Shown: positions 45,924-56,406 of the stretch, piece after piece
Position numbering within the stretch: position 1 is the first letter of the stretch
Layout: every line of letters starts with the position of its first letter
Assembly (NCBI RefSeq): GCF_038396675.1
Contig: NC_088927.1
Location: forward strand, 42,662,501 to 42,726,500
DNA from: Hydra vulgaris
Taxonomy: Eukaryota > Cnidaria > Hydrozoa > Anthoathecata > Hydridae
Length of the DNA: 64,000 bases
Direction of reading: 5' to 3'
Made by a program: the position numbers and the translations under genes
The notes under the pieces: generated by a model
The model's input: only the letters and a program-made list of their open reading frames with translations
What the model was told of the DNA's origin: nothing
Databases searched by the model: none

Positions 45924-46863
45924 ATGGCAAAAAGTTATGCTGGCTCTCTGTCTTCTGGCACTGCATCTGTCTTAACAAAAAGCAACCTTGGAATATTTGG
46001 CGCTAAAGCTGAAATTGATAAGTCTAATGTCTTAGTGTGCCGTTACGGTGATTTAAATTGCAGTGTCAACAATTTTCTATCTGCCTTAGCATGTAAAAAG
46101 TTGCTCGGAAATATTTGGGGTGTGACAAGGCACTACTCAAACATGCTCTTTGAATTTGCAGTCGTTAACATTTCCTCGTTGTCATCCTTTCTTGAAACTG
46201 ACATTGAAGTCAAAGGTTGTGTTTTAACCTTTCAACAGAAATTCATTCGAAAGGTCCACGTTTTGGTACAGAATATTCCGATTGGCCCGCTTAGGAATGG
46301 CTGTCAAAGCGCCATCGTCCTGCTTGGCAAGCACCTAGCTGTAGGAAGAGGGGAGTTTAACTCCTTCTATTTGTAGAAATGTAAGGCACATAGTGAGGAT
46401 ATCTTTGCTGGAAATGTTATTATCATTATAAGGAACTGGAAGAACTCTACCCAAAACCCTCTACCTCAATATCAAAACGTTGATGGACTCACTCTAAGGT
46501 ACAAACATCAAGGCCAGCCCAAACCCATTACTCCATAATCATCAAAGGAAACCATTTCACCCTCAGCTTCAACCCAACCAACTATATCACAGATCGAATG
46601 CACCAGTGTAGATATTGATATTAACAGTGGCAGTGTTGACTTCAGTGTCTACATGGATACTGATAAAGAAAAGTGAGAATGAACAGTTTTCAAAAACGCA
46701 AAAACGAAAATCCACCCAGCCGACAAGAAAACGCCTGGGCAAATTGGAATGTGAAACCACAAAAAAATTAACAAACAGAGATAAAAGAATTAAAAAATTA
46801 ACAAATAGAGATAAAAGAAACCGTGTATTTGGAAGAAGTTTTGTTTTCGAAAGAAAAAGATGA
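45924..46863 (+). pseudogene. ORF1-like protein of a Tx1/L1-type LINE
   Basis: A 150-codon frame opens MAKSYAGSLSSGTASVLTKS and includes KLLGNIWGVTRHYSNMLFEF, ETDIEVKGCVLTFQQKFIRK, VHVLVQNIPIGPLRNGCQSA and LLGKHLAVGRGEF. After a stop at 46374 the sequence continues in frame (LPQYQNVDGLTLRYKHQGQP) to a stop near 46674, then becomes lysine-rich with a duplicated KKLTNRDKRIK motif. Its position just ahead of a LINE endonuclease and the nucleic-acid-binding look suggest ORF1. A direct family match is not certain. Confidence 0.5.
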
Positions 46864-47354
46864 GACGTGTTTTGAAGACAAAACGGATTCTCTAATAATC
46901 AATGAAGATTATGAAAGCCAACTATGTGCGGAAAAGAAATCGTAAGATCTTTTTTTCTTATTTTTTTCGTTTCAATTCTCTTCTTTTAGCTTTGTTTTCG
47001 AATCAGACTTTTATTTCGAACTTTTTCGCTCTAAACCTTAATTTTTTTTTTTTCTGCAAAAAAATTTTTTTTTCCAATTTTTTCTGTTCTTTATTTAATT
47101 TCGCATTAGTTATGCATGACACGTTTCTTAACGAGCGCTTAAGCTGTGTATGTTTGTATTGTTGTAGTTCGCGCTTTTGGGTAAATTGTATGGTCCAGTG
47201 CGTCTATCTAATGGTACCACATCAGTTAAATTGAAAACTCGTGCATTAAGATTAAGACTAACTTGTTTGTTTTATTTTCATCAGGTTGTAAATTTATTAA
47301 ATGTATGTTTAAGCTACACGAGTTTTCAAATTAAGAAAGCTGTTTCTCTCCATC

Positions 47355-48160
47355 ATGGCTATTAACATTTTAACATGCAACATAAACGGTCTAAACGGCC
47401 AAATTAAACGCGACAATTTTTTTGGTTTTTGGTTTGATCTCATCCTCCTTCAGGAAACAAATTCTGGACCGTCCACTGGTAAGCAGTGGGGTGACGAATG
47501 GACTGGCGAGTCTATTTGGACGTCTGGTCCGAGTCGTAGTTGTTGCGGGGTGGCAATTCTCTCTATATCCAACATTACGTTAACTGAACTAAAAAAGGAC
47601 GCTAACGTTAGAATATTAAACGCCATGATAAAAATTGACGAACACGATATGCAGGTGCTGAATATTTACGCACCTAATGAGCCAAGAGAAAGGCGCCATT
47701 TTTTGGCGACCTTGGAGAATTCTCGCAGGACACAGAACTACCCGTCCTGATGGCCGGGACTTCAACGTGGTCGAAAGCCTGCCTCTTGACACAGAGGGCA
47801 CAAACAATGCTAAATATCACACCTACGGCATTGCTGAACTCGGGGTCTTCCGAGGTAAGTAAAACCTAGTAGATGTTTTTCGTTATAAATTTCCCAACAA
47901 AAGAGAATTTACATGGCACAATCAGACGCCTAAATGTAAACTCGACAGAATCTACTGCCCTGATAAAGTCGCCAAAAAAACAACACACACCAAAATTCTC
48001 ACCAACCCTTTTTCCGACCACGAGTTCGTATCAAGAATTGTCAATTTTAGTAAATTTAGGAGAGGACCAGGTTACTGGAAATTAAATTGTTCTCTTTTGG
48101 AAATTGAGGTGCATAGGCAAAAAATTGAACTCTTAATTCAAGATTGGTAAACAAAAAAAC
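47355..48160 (+). pseudogene. LINE endonuclease (Tx1/L1-like), frameshifted
   Basis: Starts MAINILTCNINGLNGQIKRD; the NxNGL block near the start holds the first catalytic Asn. FWFDLILLQETN carries the Glu block, then CCGVAILSISN and VLNIYAPNEPRERRHFLATL. After a frame change near 47745 come GRDFNVVESLPLD (GDFN block, GRDFN here), EFTWHNQTPKCKLDRIYCPD and NPFSDHEFVSRIVNF (SDH block). WKLNCSLLEIEVH and WWANF follow, as in Tx1/L1 ORF2. The protein then stops at the 3' end of the CR1-like LINE (48212), which probably cut it. No RT follows. Confidence 0.75.
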
Positions 48161-48524
48161 GGTCCCACAAGTCAATTTTAAAATGGTGGGCAAACTTTTT
48201 GTAAGGGCTGATTTTTTAATTTAATTTAATTTAAAAACTTTATTTTTTGTTGATGGTTACAATAGTTTTAACAAGAATAAACTAATTAAAATCAACACAT
48301 TTAACAATTATAGACAATACACACTCACATGAATCGTTAAAAACAATAAATAATAAATAAATCAAAAAAAAAAAAAAAAAAAAAAAAAAACAAACTACAA
48401 TTTACAAAAGTATAATATAAGTTACAAATAACATTAAAAATATTTAAATTCAAATTACAACCGTTTCATTACAGAAAAATGAGTAAATATTGTATTATAA
48501 TGTCAGGACAAATAAAAATAGTAA

Positions 48525-51508
48525 TTAAAAACGACAGATTTTACAATAACAATTTTTTGCATACCAATTTTTAATATGTTTTTTGAACACCTCAGAACTT
48601 TTAGAGGACATGGTCTTGTTATCTAGAGTGTTCCATAACGAGATGGCTCTAAATATAGTACAACATGTATCCTTATATTTGGAGCCATTTGAAGGTAGAA
48701 TCATTTTTTTACTACAACGAAGTTTAAAAGGTAGGTTTTTTGTATTGAATAAATCCTTCATAAATTGTGGATTTAGACAATTAATTGATTTAAAAACTTC
48801 TATCATAAAAAAGCGCAAATTTCTTAAGTGGATCCTCGGACTATTATCAAAACTTAACAATTCATCAAGAGATAAGTCAAACCTTTTATGGACAATACAA
48901 AGAGCTTTTTTATGAATTTTATTTATAAGGTTGTCATAGTATTTAGAACAAAACATCCATATTAGGGGACAATAAGAAAAATTTGACATTATGAAGGCGT
49001 TAAACAACAATGTAGCTTTATTACGGGATAAAAACTTCTTATGCGTGAAAGAGCAAAACATTTACCATTAGCTTTACTGCATAAGTATTTAATGTGTTCT
49101 CCAAAATTTAGATTCTTATCAATTGTAACACCAAGTAGTTTCACCCTATCAGAGGCAAAAACAGTTATATTACCTATTTTTAGGTATTGATTTTTTGTGT
49201 TTTTTAAACCAACTAAAAGTAATTGGAATTTATCAGGGTTGGCAACCATCGAGTTAAACTTAAACCAGGCAATGGTATTAATTGCTTCTTTTTGCAATCG
49301 AAAAATAACCTTTTCTAAGCTGTAATCACAGGTATACAGCGTATTATCATCTGCAAAGTTGCACAATTCAGTATCTTTAATAAAGAAGAATATATCATTT
49401 ATAAAAATATTAAAGAGGATGGGGCCAAGAATGGAACCTTGAGGCACTCCCGACAAAATATCAACCCAATTAGAAACAGAAGGTCCTATCCTTACCCTTT
49501 GTTTACGACCACTAATATACGATATAAGAAATTTAAGACTTTCTTTAGAGAAACCATATGCCTCTAATTTAGCAAAAAGTAGGTCATGCGGAATGAAATC
49601 ATACGCTTTAGATAGATCCATTAATAATGTTCCAACAATAACTCCATTGTTAATGCATTCATGCCACTTATTAAGTAAACAAATAAGTGTATGCTGAGTA
49701 CTATAACCTCTACGAAAACCACACAAAAGTTTGTCAAATTTTGGCTCCATAAATAACAAAATCTGTTCATAAATGATCATTTCAAAAACTTTGGAGAAAG
49801 CGGGTAGGATACTTATAGGGCGATAGTTAGCCTTATCTGTTGGGTCATTTTTTTTAAGACACGGTAAAACATCCGCCATTTTTAGAAATGACGGGAATGT
49901 TCCATCTAAGATGCTATTATTGATACAATCTGTAAGACTATCCCTAAAGTATATTAAGTAAGATTTTAACATAAAAGTTGGTATTTCACCACTTGTTTTT
50001 TTTTTCTCATTCATAGACCCTATAATTTTTGTAATATCATCAGGAGTAATACAATGAAACTTGAAATTATGTGTATTCATTTTGAATTTATTTTTAATGT
50101 TTCTTATACTAGGATGGTCAACATACTTTTTTATAGCTGACTCAACTGGGTCTGAAGTACAAGTTGAAAAAGACCAATTAATATGGTCGGCCACACTTGA
50201 TGGCAATGCAACATTTATGAAATATTTATTAAAAATATTAGTCAACAAAGAACTGTCTGAAATAATGTTGCCATTTTCAGTCAAAGTTATACGCTCGTTA
50301 GAATCTGTAGATTTGTCCGAAAAGAAATGCTTAGTTAGCTTCCAGAGAGATGTATTTAAAGTCGAAAGTGTATTGATTTGCTCAAAGTACTTCTTCTTAT
50401 TTTTTCGGTTAAGCTTAACCACCGAATTCCTTTGTTTTTTGTACATTAGATCTGAAAAATCTGATTTATCAACTAAAAAATTTTTATATAATGAAGAGCG
50501 GAGCATAATTGCTTTTCGTAAGTCTTTAGTTATAAAGGGTTTATTGTTACCTCTTAGGATTTTTGATTTAAGAGGGGCATGAATATTAGGCAAATTGCTT
50601 AATACCTCATTAAAAGTACTAATATCATAACAAGATTTTAAGTTGAAACGGAGTATTTTTGCAAAAATCTCACTTGAGAAATTTTCGAACGATCTATATT
50701 TAAGTTTTTTAGGTGGTAACTTACAAAAAGTGGATCTTAGCATGGTGTATATTAAATGGTGATGATCACTCACACCCGTACCAAAGGTATTTGAATATTG
50801 GAAGCTCAGCTTTCTGTTAGTAAGGATAAGGTCTATACAGGAAGGGTTATTGACCGATTTAAAACAAGTCGATTGTTTAATTAAATTACTACATTGATAA
50901 AGTTGAAGGAACTCCTTCATTTTTTTTTCTGAAAGTTGTATATTAAAGTCTCCTATTAGAATAAAATCAAGATATGATTGCAAATAAAAGTCAAGCACTC
51001 CTTTAAGGTGATTGAGGAAATAGTCACAATTCTGATTTGGGGGTTTATAAGTGGCTATTATGAGCCATTTCCGCATTCTTAATTTAATTTCAAAAGTGAT
51101 CATTTGAATGTCTCTGGGGAAATCTTTTTTAGCTAATCTATTAGAAATGATATCTTCATTTATGTATACAAGAAGACCTCCACTATGTTGAGAGATATCA
51201 AGCCGATAAGGCGTTTTATAACCTGGATACAAAAATTGATTTATTGGAAAGGAGTCATCTAACTTGGTTTCACCTAATATAAGTATATCAACAGTTTTAT
51301 TTATATAGGTAACAATATCTGAAAATTTATTACGAATTGAACTAATATTTAAAAATGCTAAACTGATATTTTTGGGATATTTGGCCCTTAGATTATCCAA
51401 ATCAGAATTTAGACTAATTTCCTCAATAGTACTTGGTAAGGTAGATTGGTGATAAGGATCTATAGGGGAATGTCTATAAATAGACTTTAGATATGCAATA
51501 AAGTTCAT
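48525..51508 (-). CDS. CR1-like ORF2: endonuclease, reverse transcriptase, C-terminal domain
   Basis: From ATG 51508 the endonuclease has LAFLNISSIRNK (residues 50-61), LGETKLDDSF, HSGGLLVYI, WLIIATYKPPN, FILIGDFNIQL (about 182-192), SCIDLILTNR and TGVSDHHHLIY (about 244-254), all the expected blocks. The RT has ADVLPCLKKNDP, NYRPISILPAFSKVFE, LLMDLSKAYDFIPHDLL (first Asp), LSGVPQGSILGPILFNIFIN and CNFADDNTLYTC (FADD). KLLGVTIDKNLNFGEHI follows. The main frame ends at 48989; the C-terminal domain continues in another frame to 48525 (LLFNAFIMSNFSYCPLIWMF, IHLRNLRFFMIEVFKSIN). One frameshift near 49050 explains this. The rest is open for about 980 residues, close to full length, so the copy is recent. 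Confidence 0.9.
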
Positions 51509-51526
51509 GGGAAATCTACCTGATCC

Positions 51527-52492
51527 TCATGTGTTTAGGTGAAGACCACGTAGCCCAAGGTGTTCATTAGACAAATTAGAGTTATCAATAATATTAAATT
51601 TAGTTAGTTTTAATTTTTCGGCTAAGTGTAGCGACGTTAATTGAGCTTTAGCATTATCGAAACGACGAATTGGTGTAGATAAAATTATTGAACATGAAGG
51701 GTTAGATTTTGAAATGAAGGAAACAAGATCTTTTAATTTTGCCAAAGCAGATTCAGACGAATCATTTGTACAATTATTTGTTCCAACATGCAGGATAATA
51801 TTTGAAGGTTCTTTTTTCAAAAGTGGAACTAGGTTATAATGCATATCTTCAATGGTAGCACCACTAAATACTCTTACTTTTACTTTTCCAAGCTTATGCA
51901 TTTTTTTTTCGTTAATCCCCATCAAAATAGAGTCTCCACATATTAGCGTCGTTCCTACTGGCCATTTATATTCATCTGTTTGGTTATTACGAGGATTGAT
52001 TATTTTAGTGTCATTGTTTACTTTTTTTATTTGATTTTTTGTATTTTTTACATTTCCAACCGCTTTTGTACTGAGGGAACTTGAAGTCGAAACGACACCA
52101 TTTGATGAAAGATTTTTATACTTCAAAAAGTCTGAATGATAATTTTTTCTGACTGAGACGAGTTGATTTGTTACATTTTCAAAATTATTTATTGAATTAC
52201 GCATTGTTTTACTATTGTTTGAGTTTGAGGATACAGCTAGTTCAGGAATATTATATTTTTTTAAATTTAAATATTTAATGTTTAATTGACGGCGAACATC
52301 TGCTAAGTCATTATTTAAACGGTCTTTAATTACTTTACTTTTACTATCAATAATTTTAATACTACATTCTTGTTGCCGGAAGGCATTAATGGTTTCAGCT
52401 TTTGGTGAATTAATTGAGTTTTGGTTTAATGGGCTATTAAAATCAAAATCGTTTAAAAAGTTTAAGTTTTGAGTTGATTTTAAATCAGTCAC
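51527..52492 (-). CDS. CR1-like ORF1 with SGNH/GDSL esterase domain
   Basis: The frame of 321 residues ends in an esterase of the SGNH type, a domain known in CR1-like ORF1 proteins. LICGDSILMG is block I with Ser near residue 188. VRVFSGATIEDM is block II with Gly near 211. ILHVGTNNCTN is block III with Asn near 239. LRGLHLN is block V with His near 318. All four expected catalytic positions are present. Upstream of ATG 52492 a shifted frame reads LKSEIKILNYELKNLKSSEI, a coiled-coil-like segment that probably is the real N-terminus, separated by a frameshift near 52545. The role in retrotransposition is unproven; lipid or protein interactions have been suggested. Confidence 0.8.
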   Translation of the reverse strand: MTDLKSTQNLNFLNDFDFNSPLNQNSINSPKAETINAFRQQECSIKIIDSKSKVIKDRLNNDLADVRRQLNIKYLNLKKYNIPELAVSSNSNNSKTMRNSINNFENVTNQLVSVRKNYHSDFLKYKNLSSNGVVSTSSSLSTKAVGNVKNTKNQIKKVNNDTKIINPRNNQTDEYKWPVGTTLICGDSILMGINEKKMHKLGKVKVRVFSGATIEDMHYNLVPLLKKEPSNIILHVGTNNCTNDSSESALAKLKDLVSFISKSNPSCSIILSTPIRRFDNAKAQLTSLHLAEKLKLTKFNIIDNSNLSNEHLGLRGLHLNT

Positions 52493-53032
52493 GGTTGATT
52501 TGACTTCTAGCTTATCGATTAAAACGGCAATAATTTTCCTGAACTCCGATCTTTTAGAAATAAATTTTCATCTTTTAAAATTGAAAGACTAATTTCACTG
52601 CTTTTTAAGTTTTTTAATTCGTAATTCAAAATTTTAATTTCAGATTTTAACGTTTTAACTTTTTACTTTTTACAATAATTTTAGGTTGAAAATCAAAAAT
52701 ATTTCAAGATATATTTACATTAACTTACAAAATTCTCAGGCTAAAAAGAAATATATAATAATGCACGTGTAAATTTCAAATGTAAAACTAATTATATAAA
52801 TGAAGTACCATATTGGTTTATTGATTATCAGTTTGTATACTTATTTATCATGATTTGAAAATTACGAAGAATGTTTAAAGACACATATATTCTTCCATAA
52901 ACAAAAAATGTAACTAATTTTTAAAACATCAACACTTTAAAACTCTCACTTCTTTATCTGTTTTTAACTGTAAACTATAGCGTAGACTAAACCAAATGTG
53001 AAAATATTATAGTCTAAACGTTAGTTCGGTTT

Positions 53033-53299
53033 AATAGTCACGCTAAAAGTTTGCCTATGGAGATTTTTGGCCATAAATTAAGGCCGTGTACCACCGTCAT
53101 AAAAATGGTAGTTAGTAAAAAAAAGAACACCTTGAGATTTGGAGTTAGGAAAGAACCTAATCTTAAAACGGTGACAGATATAAGTTTTTTTACTCCATTT
53201 TTAAATAAAGTTTTCCGAAATTTTTTTAGTTATCCGAAATCCGAGAAGCGTGTTTTGCTTAGATTAAGAAAGTGCGAAGATCATAAAAGCAATCGTTGA
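53033..53299 (+). CDS. Unrecognised small frame upstream of the TRAF6-like gene
   Basis: An 82-codon frame from ATG 53051 (PMEIFGHKLRPCTTVIKMVV, EKRVLLRLRKCEDHKSNR) is open and basic, and slightly less AT-rich than its flanks. No motif is recognised. It may be chance or an exon of another gene. It does not join in frame to the TRAF6-like exons by any obvious splice. Confidence 0.2.
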   Translation, partial: NSHAKSLPMEIFGHKLRPCTTVIKMVVSKKKNTLRFGVRKEPNLKTVTDISFFTPFLNKVFRNFFSYPKSEKRVLLRLRKCEDHKSNR

Positions 53300-53967
53300 T
53301 GCAATTCAGGAGAGTTTTTTATTAGTATAATTTATTATAAAACTACGTATTTAACTAAAACCATATTAAGTTATATAACATCAAAACTTCTTTATCGAAA
53401 AAATTGCGGTCTTATAGTCTTATTTATTTTGACTAATTTAAAATTGTGAACCATCTTATTGTTGCATGTTTAAAGTATTTATTGTAAATTATTTAATTAT
53501 TTATTGTTGCATGTTTAAAGTATTTATTGTAAATTATTATTATAAATATTTATTGTAAATTATCATTTATAGTAATTATTTTGAATAAAATAACAATAAC
53601 AACTGTTGGTTAACAAAAAAATTGTTATTTTTTATGGCTTTTCATAAATTTGGAGTTTAAAAACTTATCATTGCTTATTTAATAACATACTGTTTTTTAT
53701 TTGCTTTTTCTTTAAATTCGCAGTACGCCATGACAAATAATGAAACAACTTTTTTGACACTTTATGAAAACTTTCAATAAAGTGTCAGAACTAATGTCAA
53801 ACTTAAATTTTTATCTTTTTAAAATAGTTTTAAATTTACTTTCATAAAAATAAGGTTTAAGAAAAAAAATATTTTTATTTAAAAAAAAAATCATAAAATA
53901 TAAACTGAAAATAAAATTACTCTAACAAACAACATTTTTATATTTTTTAAAAGCAAAGAAAGTTTAA
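53300..53967. repeat. AT-rich upstream region with a 51-bp tandem duplication
   Basis: TTATTGTTGCATGTTTAAAG and TATTTATTGTAAATTATT occur twice at 53455-53535, with a further partial copy after. Any promoter of the TRAF6-like gene should lie in this segment; no clear core element is visible. Confidence 0.5.
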
Positions 53968-54178
53968 ATGGAAATGGATCTAGAAAAGTGTGGTGGATAC
54001 AATGCACATTTTTTACATGAACTTTTAGACGAATATGAATGCCCTGTGTGTATAATGGCTCTTCGTGAACCTGTTATAACACTGTGTGGTCATCGACTTT
54101 GTTTTTCATGCTCAGAAGAAATGAAAAAAAGGTACTGAAATGAGTTTAAAGTTACTTAATGTAATATGCATATAAAAA

Positions 54179-54277
<99 letters not shown>

Positions 54278-54699
54278 GAGAGGAAGAGAGAGAGAAAAAG
54301 AAAGAGAGAGAGAGTGAGAGAAAGGCAATTTGCTACTATGCATTTAACACACCTTTTACTTTGTTGACGTAATTCTTGATACCGAGTTATCAAAGTAATT
54401 ATAAAATACAAAACTTTTTCTTTTTTAGAAACAATGGAGTCTTGATTTGCCCATTAGACAAAACTATTTTGAATTCTGAGAAGGTGACTTTATTTTTCAA
54501 ATTAAAACAATTTAGTCTTTTTAAATAAGAGTTGTATATTATTTTCTTAAGAATGCTTTTTAAGAAAAGTTGATAAAAAAAATTTTTTCTATAGGTATTT
54601 CCTGATAAATTTACTGAAAGATCTATTCTGCAACTGAAAGTTAAATGCGATAACTTTTTAAAAAGTTGTCAATGGACCGGAGAACTAAAAACAATTAAT
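53968..54699 (+). CDS. TRAF6-like signalling adaptor, first three exons (partial)
   Basis: Exon 1 is 53968-54131 (AG|GTACTG), exon 2 is 54429-54483 (TTTTTAG before, AAG|GTGACT after), and exon 3 is 54595-54699 (CTATAG before, AAT|GTATGT after); phases agree. The 108 residues contain a RING finger: C25-x2-C28, C40, H42, C45-x2-C48, then C62-P-L-D65. The last position is Asp instead of Cys, as in TRAF6-type RINGs. After it, VFPDKFTERSILQLKVKC and FLKSCQWTGELKTIN match the start of the first TRAF-type zinc finger. Such proteins link TNF- and Toll-type receptors to NF-kB and JNK signalling, with E3 ubiquitin ligase activity from the RING. The start codon is the first ATG, followed by a second in-frame ATG at codon 3. 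The zinc fingers, coiled coil and MATH domain are not found in the next 9 kb, so the gene continues beyond the window or is broken. Confidence 0.85.
54196..54315. repeat. (AT)n then GA-rich microsatellite in intron 1 of the TRAF6-like gene
   Basis: An A run (54172-54195), about 75 bp of AT, then imperfect GAGAGAGAAAGA. The layout matches the compound microsatellites of the pogo array, without the surrounding array sequence. Confidence 0.9.
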
Positions 54700-55385
54700 G
54701 TATGTTTTTAGAATTTTGTTGTAAAATATATTTAATACCTAACCCTAGGTTATTTAAAACATATAAACTTTTCAGCAAAATTTTTCATAATTTTTCACTT
54801 ATTATTTTTTATTATTTATTATTACTTTATTATTTTTGAAATTAAGTTATAAAACGTAAATTAATAGTTTAATTATAAACTATCGAAGACCCTTATTTTC
54901 TGATTTAACAAGGTATTTTTAGCTATTTGAGTCACTAAGAAAAGTACATTGATGCAATATAATAAATTTAAAGGGCTAGGGGTGTAATGCAAGAAGCAAA
55001 CTTGAATGAAGTATGACAATACTTTGAAGTCTATTTTGTCAGGTAAATTTAAAAGAAAGCTTGAGCAATTGCTTAAACTAAACTTGAAAATTTCAATATC
55101 GAGCTTGAAAAAGTCAGGCCTAAAAAACCTAAATGGCGTTGATTTGATTAACGCAAATTACCTATATATTTTCAAATTATATATAAGAACTTTGTACTTT
55201 AAAATAATAACTTACAAAAGTATACTAAAAATTGTTACAAAAATAACAATCTCGACTTTTATATTTTTTAAATTAAAGCTACGTAATATTAAAGAAAGCG
55301 AGGAGTTTTGGGTAAAAATTCTAGTGTTACCTTCCAACTAGTCTAATTCTCTATAACGTCACACCTGTTTAACATGGAAATAGTA
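54700..55385. other. Intron or flank of the TRAF6-like gene, no exon recognised
   Basis: Starts at the GTATGT donor of exon 3. A frame at 55006-55341 is lysine/isoleucine-rich and unrecognised. No TRAF zinc-finger cysteine pattern is seen. Confidence 0.5.
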
Positions 55386-56252
55386 GGGGAAAGTAAGGTA
55401 GCCCCGGATACATAAAGGAAAAATAGATTGTACACATTTACTTACAGAAAACAATGTATCGAAAGGTTTTTTCAAAATATAAACATTAATCTATTGAACT
55501 AGAAGTAGTTTTTCTGTACCTTAATAATATACATAACATAAAAGAAAAAATGATTAAAAAAATCATGCTTTAAAATTGGAGGGTAGCCCCGGACACATAG
55601 TTTAATCATGATTTTATCTCTTTATTACCCTTGTAACACAAAAATAATATATAATTAGTTAGCATTGAAATGTTCTCAACGCTTTAAAAATTATTCCCTT
55701 TAAAAATCGTTTTTGATATATAAGGAACAGATATAAAAATGTCATCATTTAGAAATCTAAACATTAGCTTTTAACTAATAAAAATAAACACTTGAAAATC
55801 ATTTTTTAAACAGAGTCTTTTTATTAGAAATAAATGAATTACTGTTATGGGTTTGTGTATTATATTAAATATACTATTATCAATGTAAAAAAGTTGCTCA
55901 TATTAAGTATTTAAATGGGTTAAGTTGACGACCCTCCAAACATGTGTCCGATACAACCCAGTCATACCTCATTAACAAATGCTAGTTTTAAAACTTGTGA
56001 ATTGAAGAATTTAACAAATTTTTTAAAATAAAAAATGTAAATAAAAATTTATATTTAATCAATAAAATGTTATAAGTTTACATAAAAGATTTATTAATAT
56101 GTGAATCAAATATGATGATACGATGCTCTTTTGGTGGTGGGAAGCACCACCGAAATAATATTTTTATAATATTTAAAATCACATAGCTTATTTATTTAAA
56201 CCTGTACATTAAGTGTCCGGAGTTACCCGTCATCCTGAGCAGTACTTTCCCC
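55386..56252. mobile_element. Non-autonomous element with GGGGAAAG ends
   Basis: The left end is TA|GGGGAAAGTAAGGTAGCCCC. The right end reads GTCCGGAGTTACCCGTCATC, then CTGAGCAGTACTTTCCCC. The repeat AGGTAGCCCCGGATACAT recurs inside at about 55583 (GGGTAGCCCCGGACACATAG), and its inverse type (GTGTCCGATACAACCC) lies at about 55943. This is the same pattern of GGGGA ends plus subterminal repeats as at 10251 and 30702, so it is probably pogo-related. No coding frame. Confidence 0.7.
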
Positions 56253-56257
56253 TCCAG

Positions 56258-56406
56258 CGGGCATTTGTTTTTAAAAGTTACGTTCTAAATACATTTTTAA
56301 TGTCTTTTAAACGTTTTCTAAACATACTTCCATTAAGAAAGTTTAAAAGACGTTTAAAAAACGTTTAAAAGACATTTAGAACGTAACTTTTAAAAACAAA
56401 TGCCCG
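56258..56406. mobile_element. 149-bp palindromic MITE
   Basis: CGGGCATTTGTTTTTAAAAG and its inverse CTTTTAAAAACAAATGCCCG bound the element. The inverted repeats run on through TTACGTTCTAAAT for about 33 bp. Inside, ACGTTTAAAAGACATT-type motifs repeat. It lies immediately next to the right end of the 55386 element. Confidence 0.85.

Larger units (their letters stand above)
48212..52680 (-). mobile_element. CR1-like LINE, nearly full length
   Basis: Minus strand: ORF1 with an esterase domain, an 18-bp gap, ORF2 with endonuclease, RT and C-terminal domain, then a 3' UTR. It ends in an (ATTAA)n-type simple repeat (plus strand TTTAATTTAATTTAATTTAA at about 48217). AATAAAG lies just before the end. 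Short terminal repeats instead of a poly(A) tail are typical of CR1. Only one frameshift is obvious in ORF2 and one in the front of ORF1, so it is young compared with the other LINEs here. A 28-bp poly-A run on the plus strand at 48365-48392 lies in the 3' UTR. Confidence 0.9.

Noticed and set aside
50061-50582. 173-codon plus-strand frame
   Set aside because: It is the antisense of the CR1-like ORF2.
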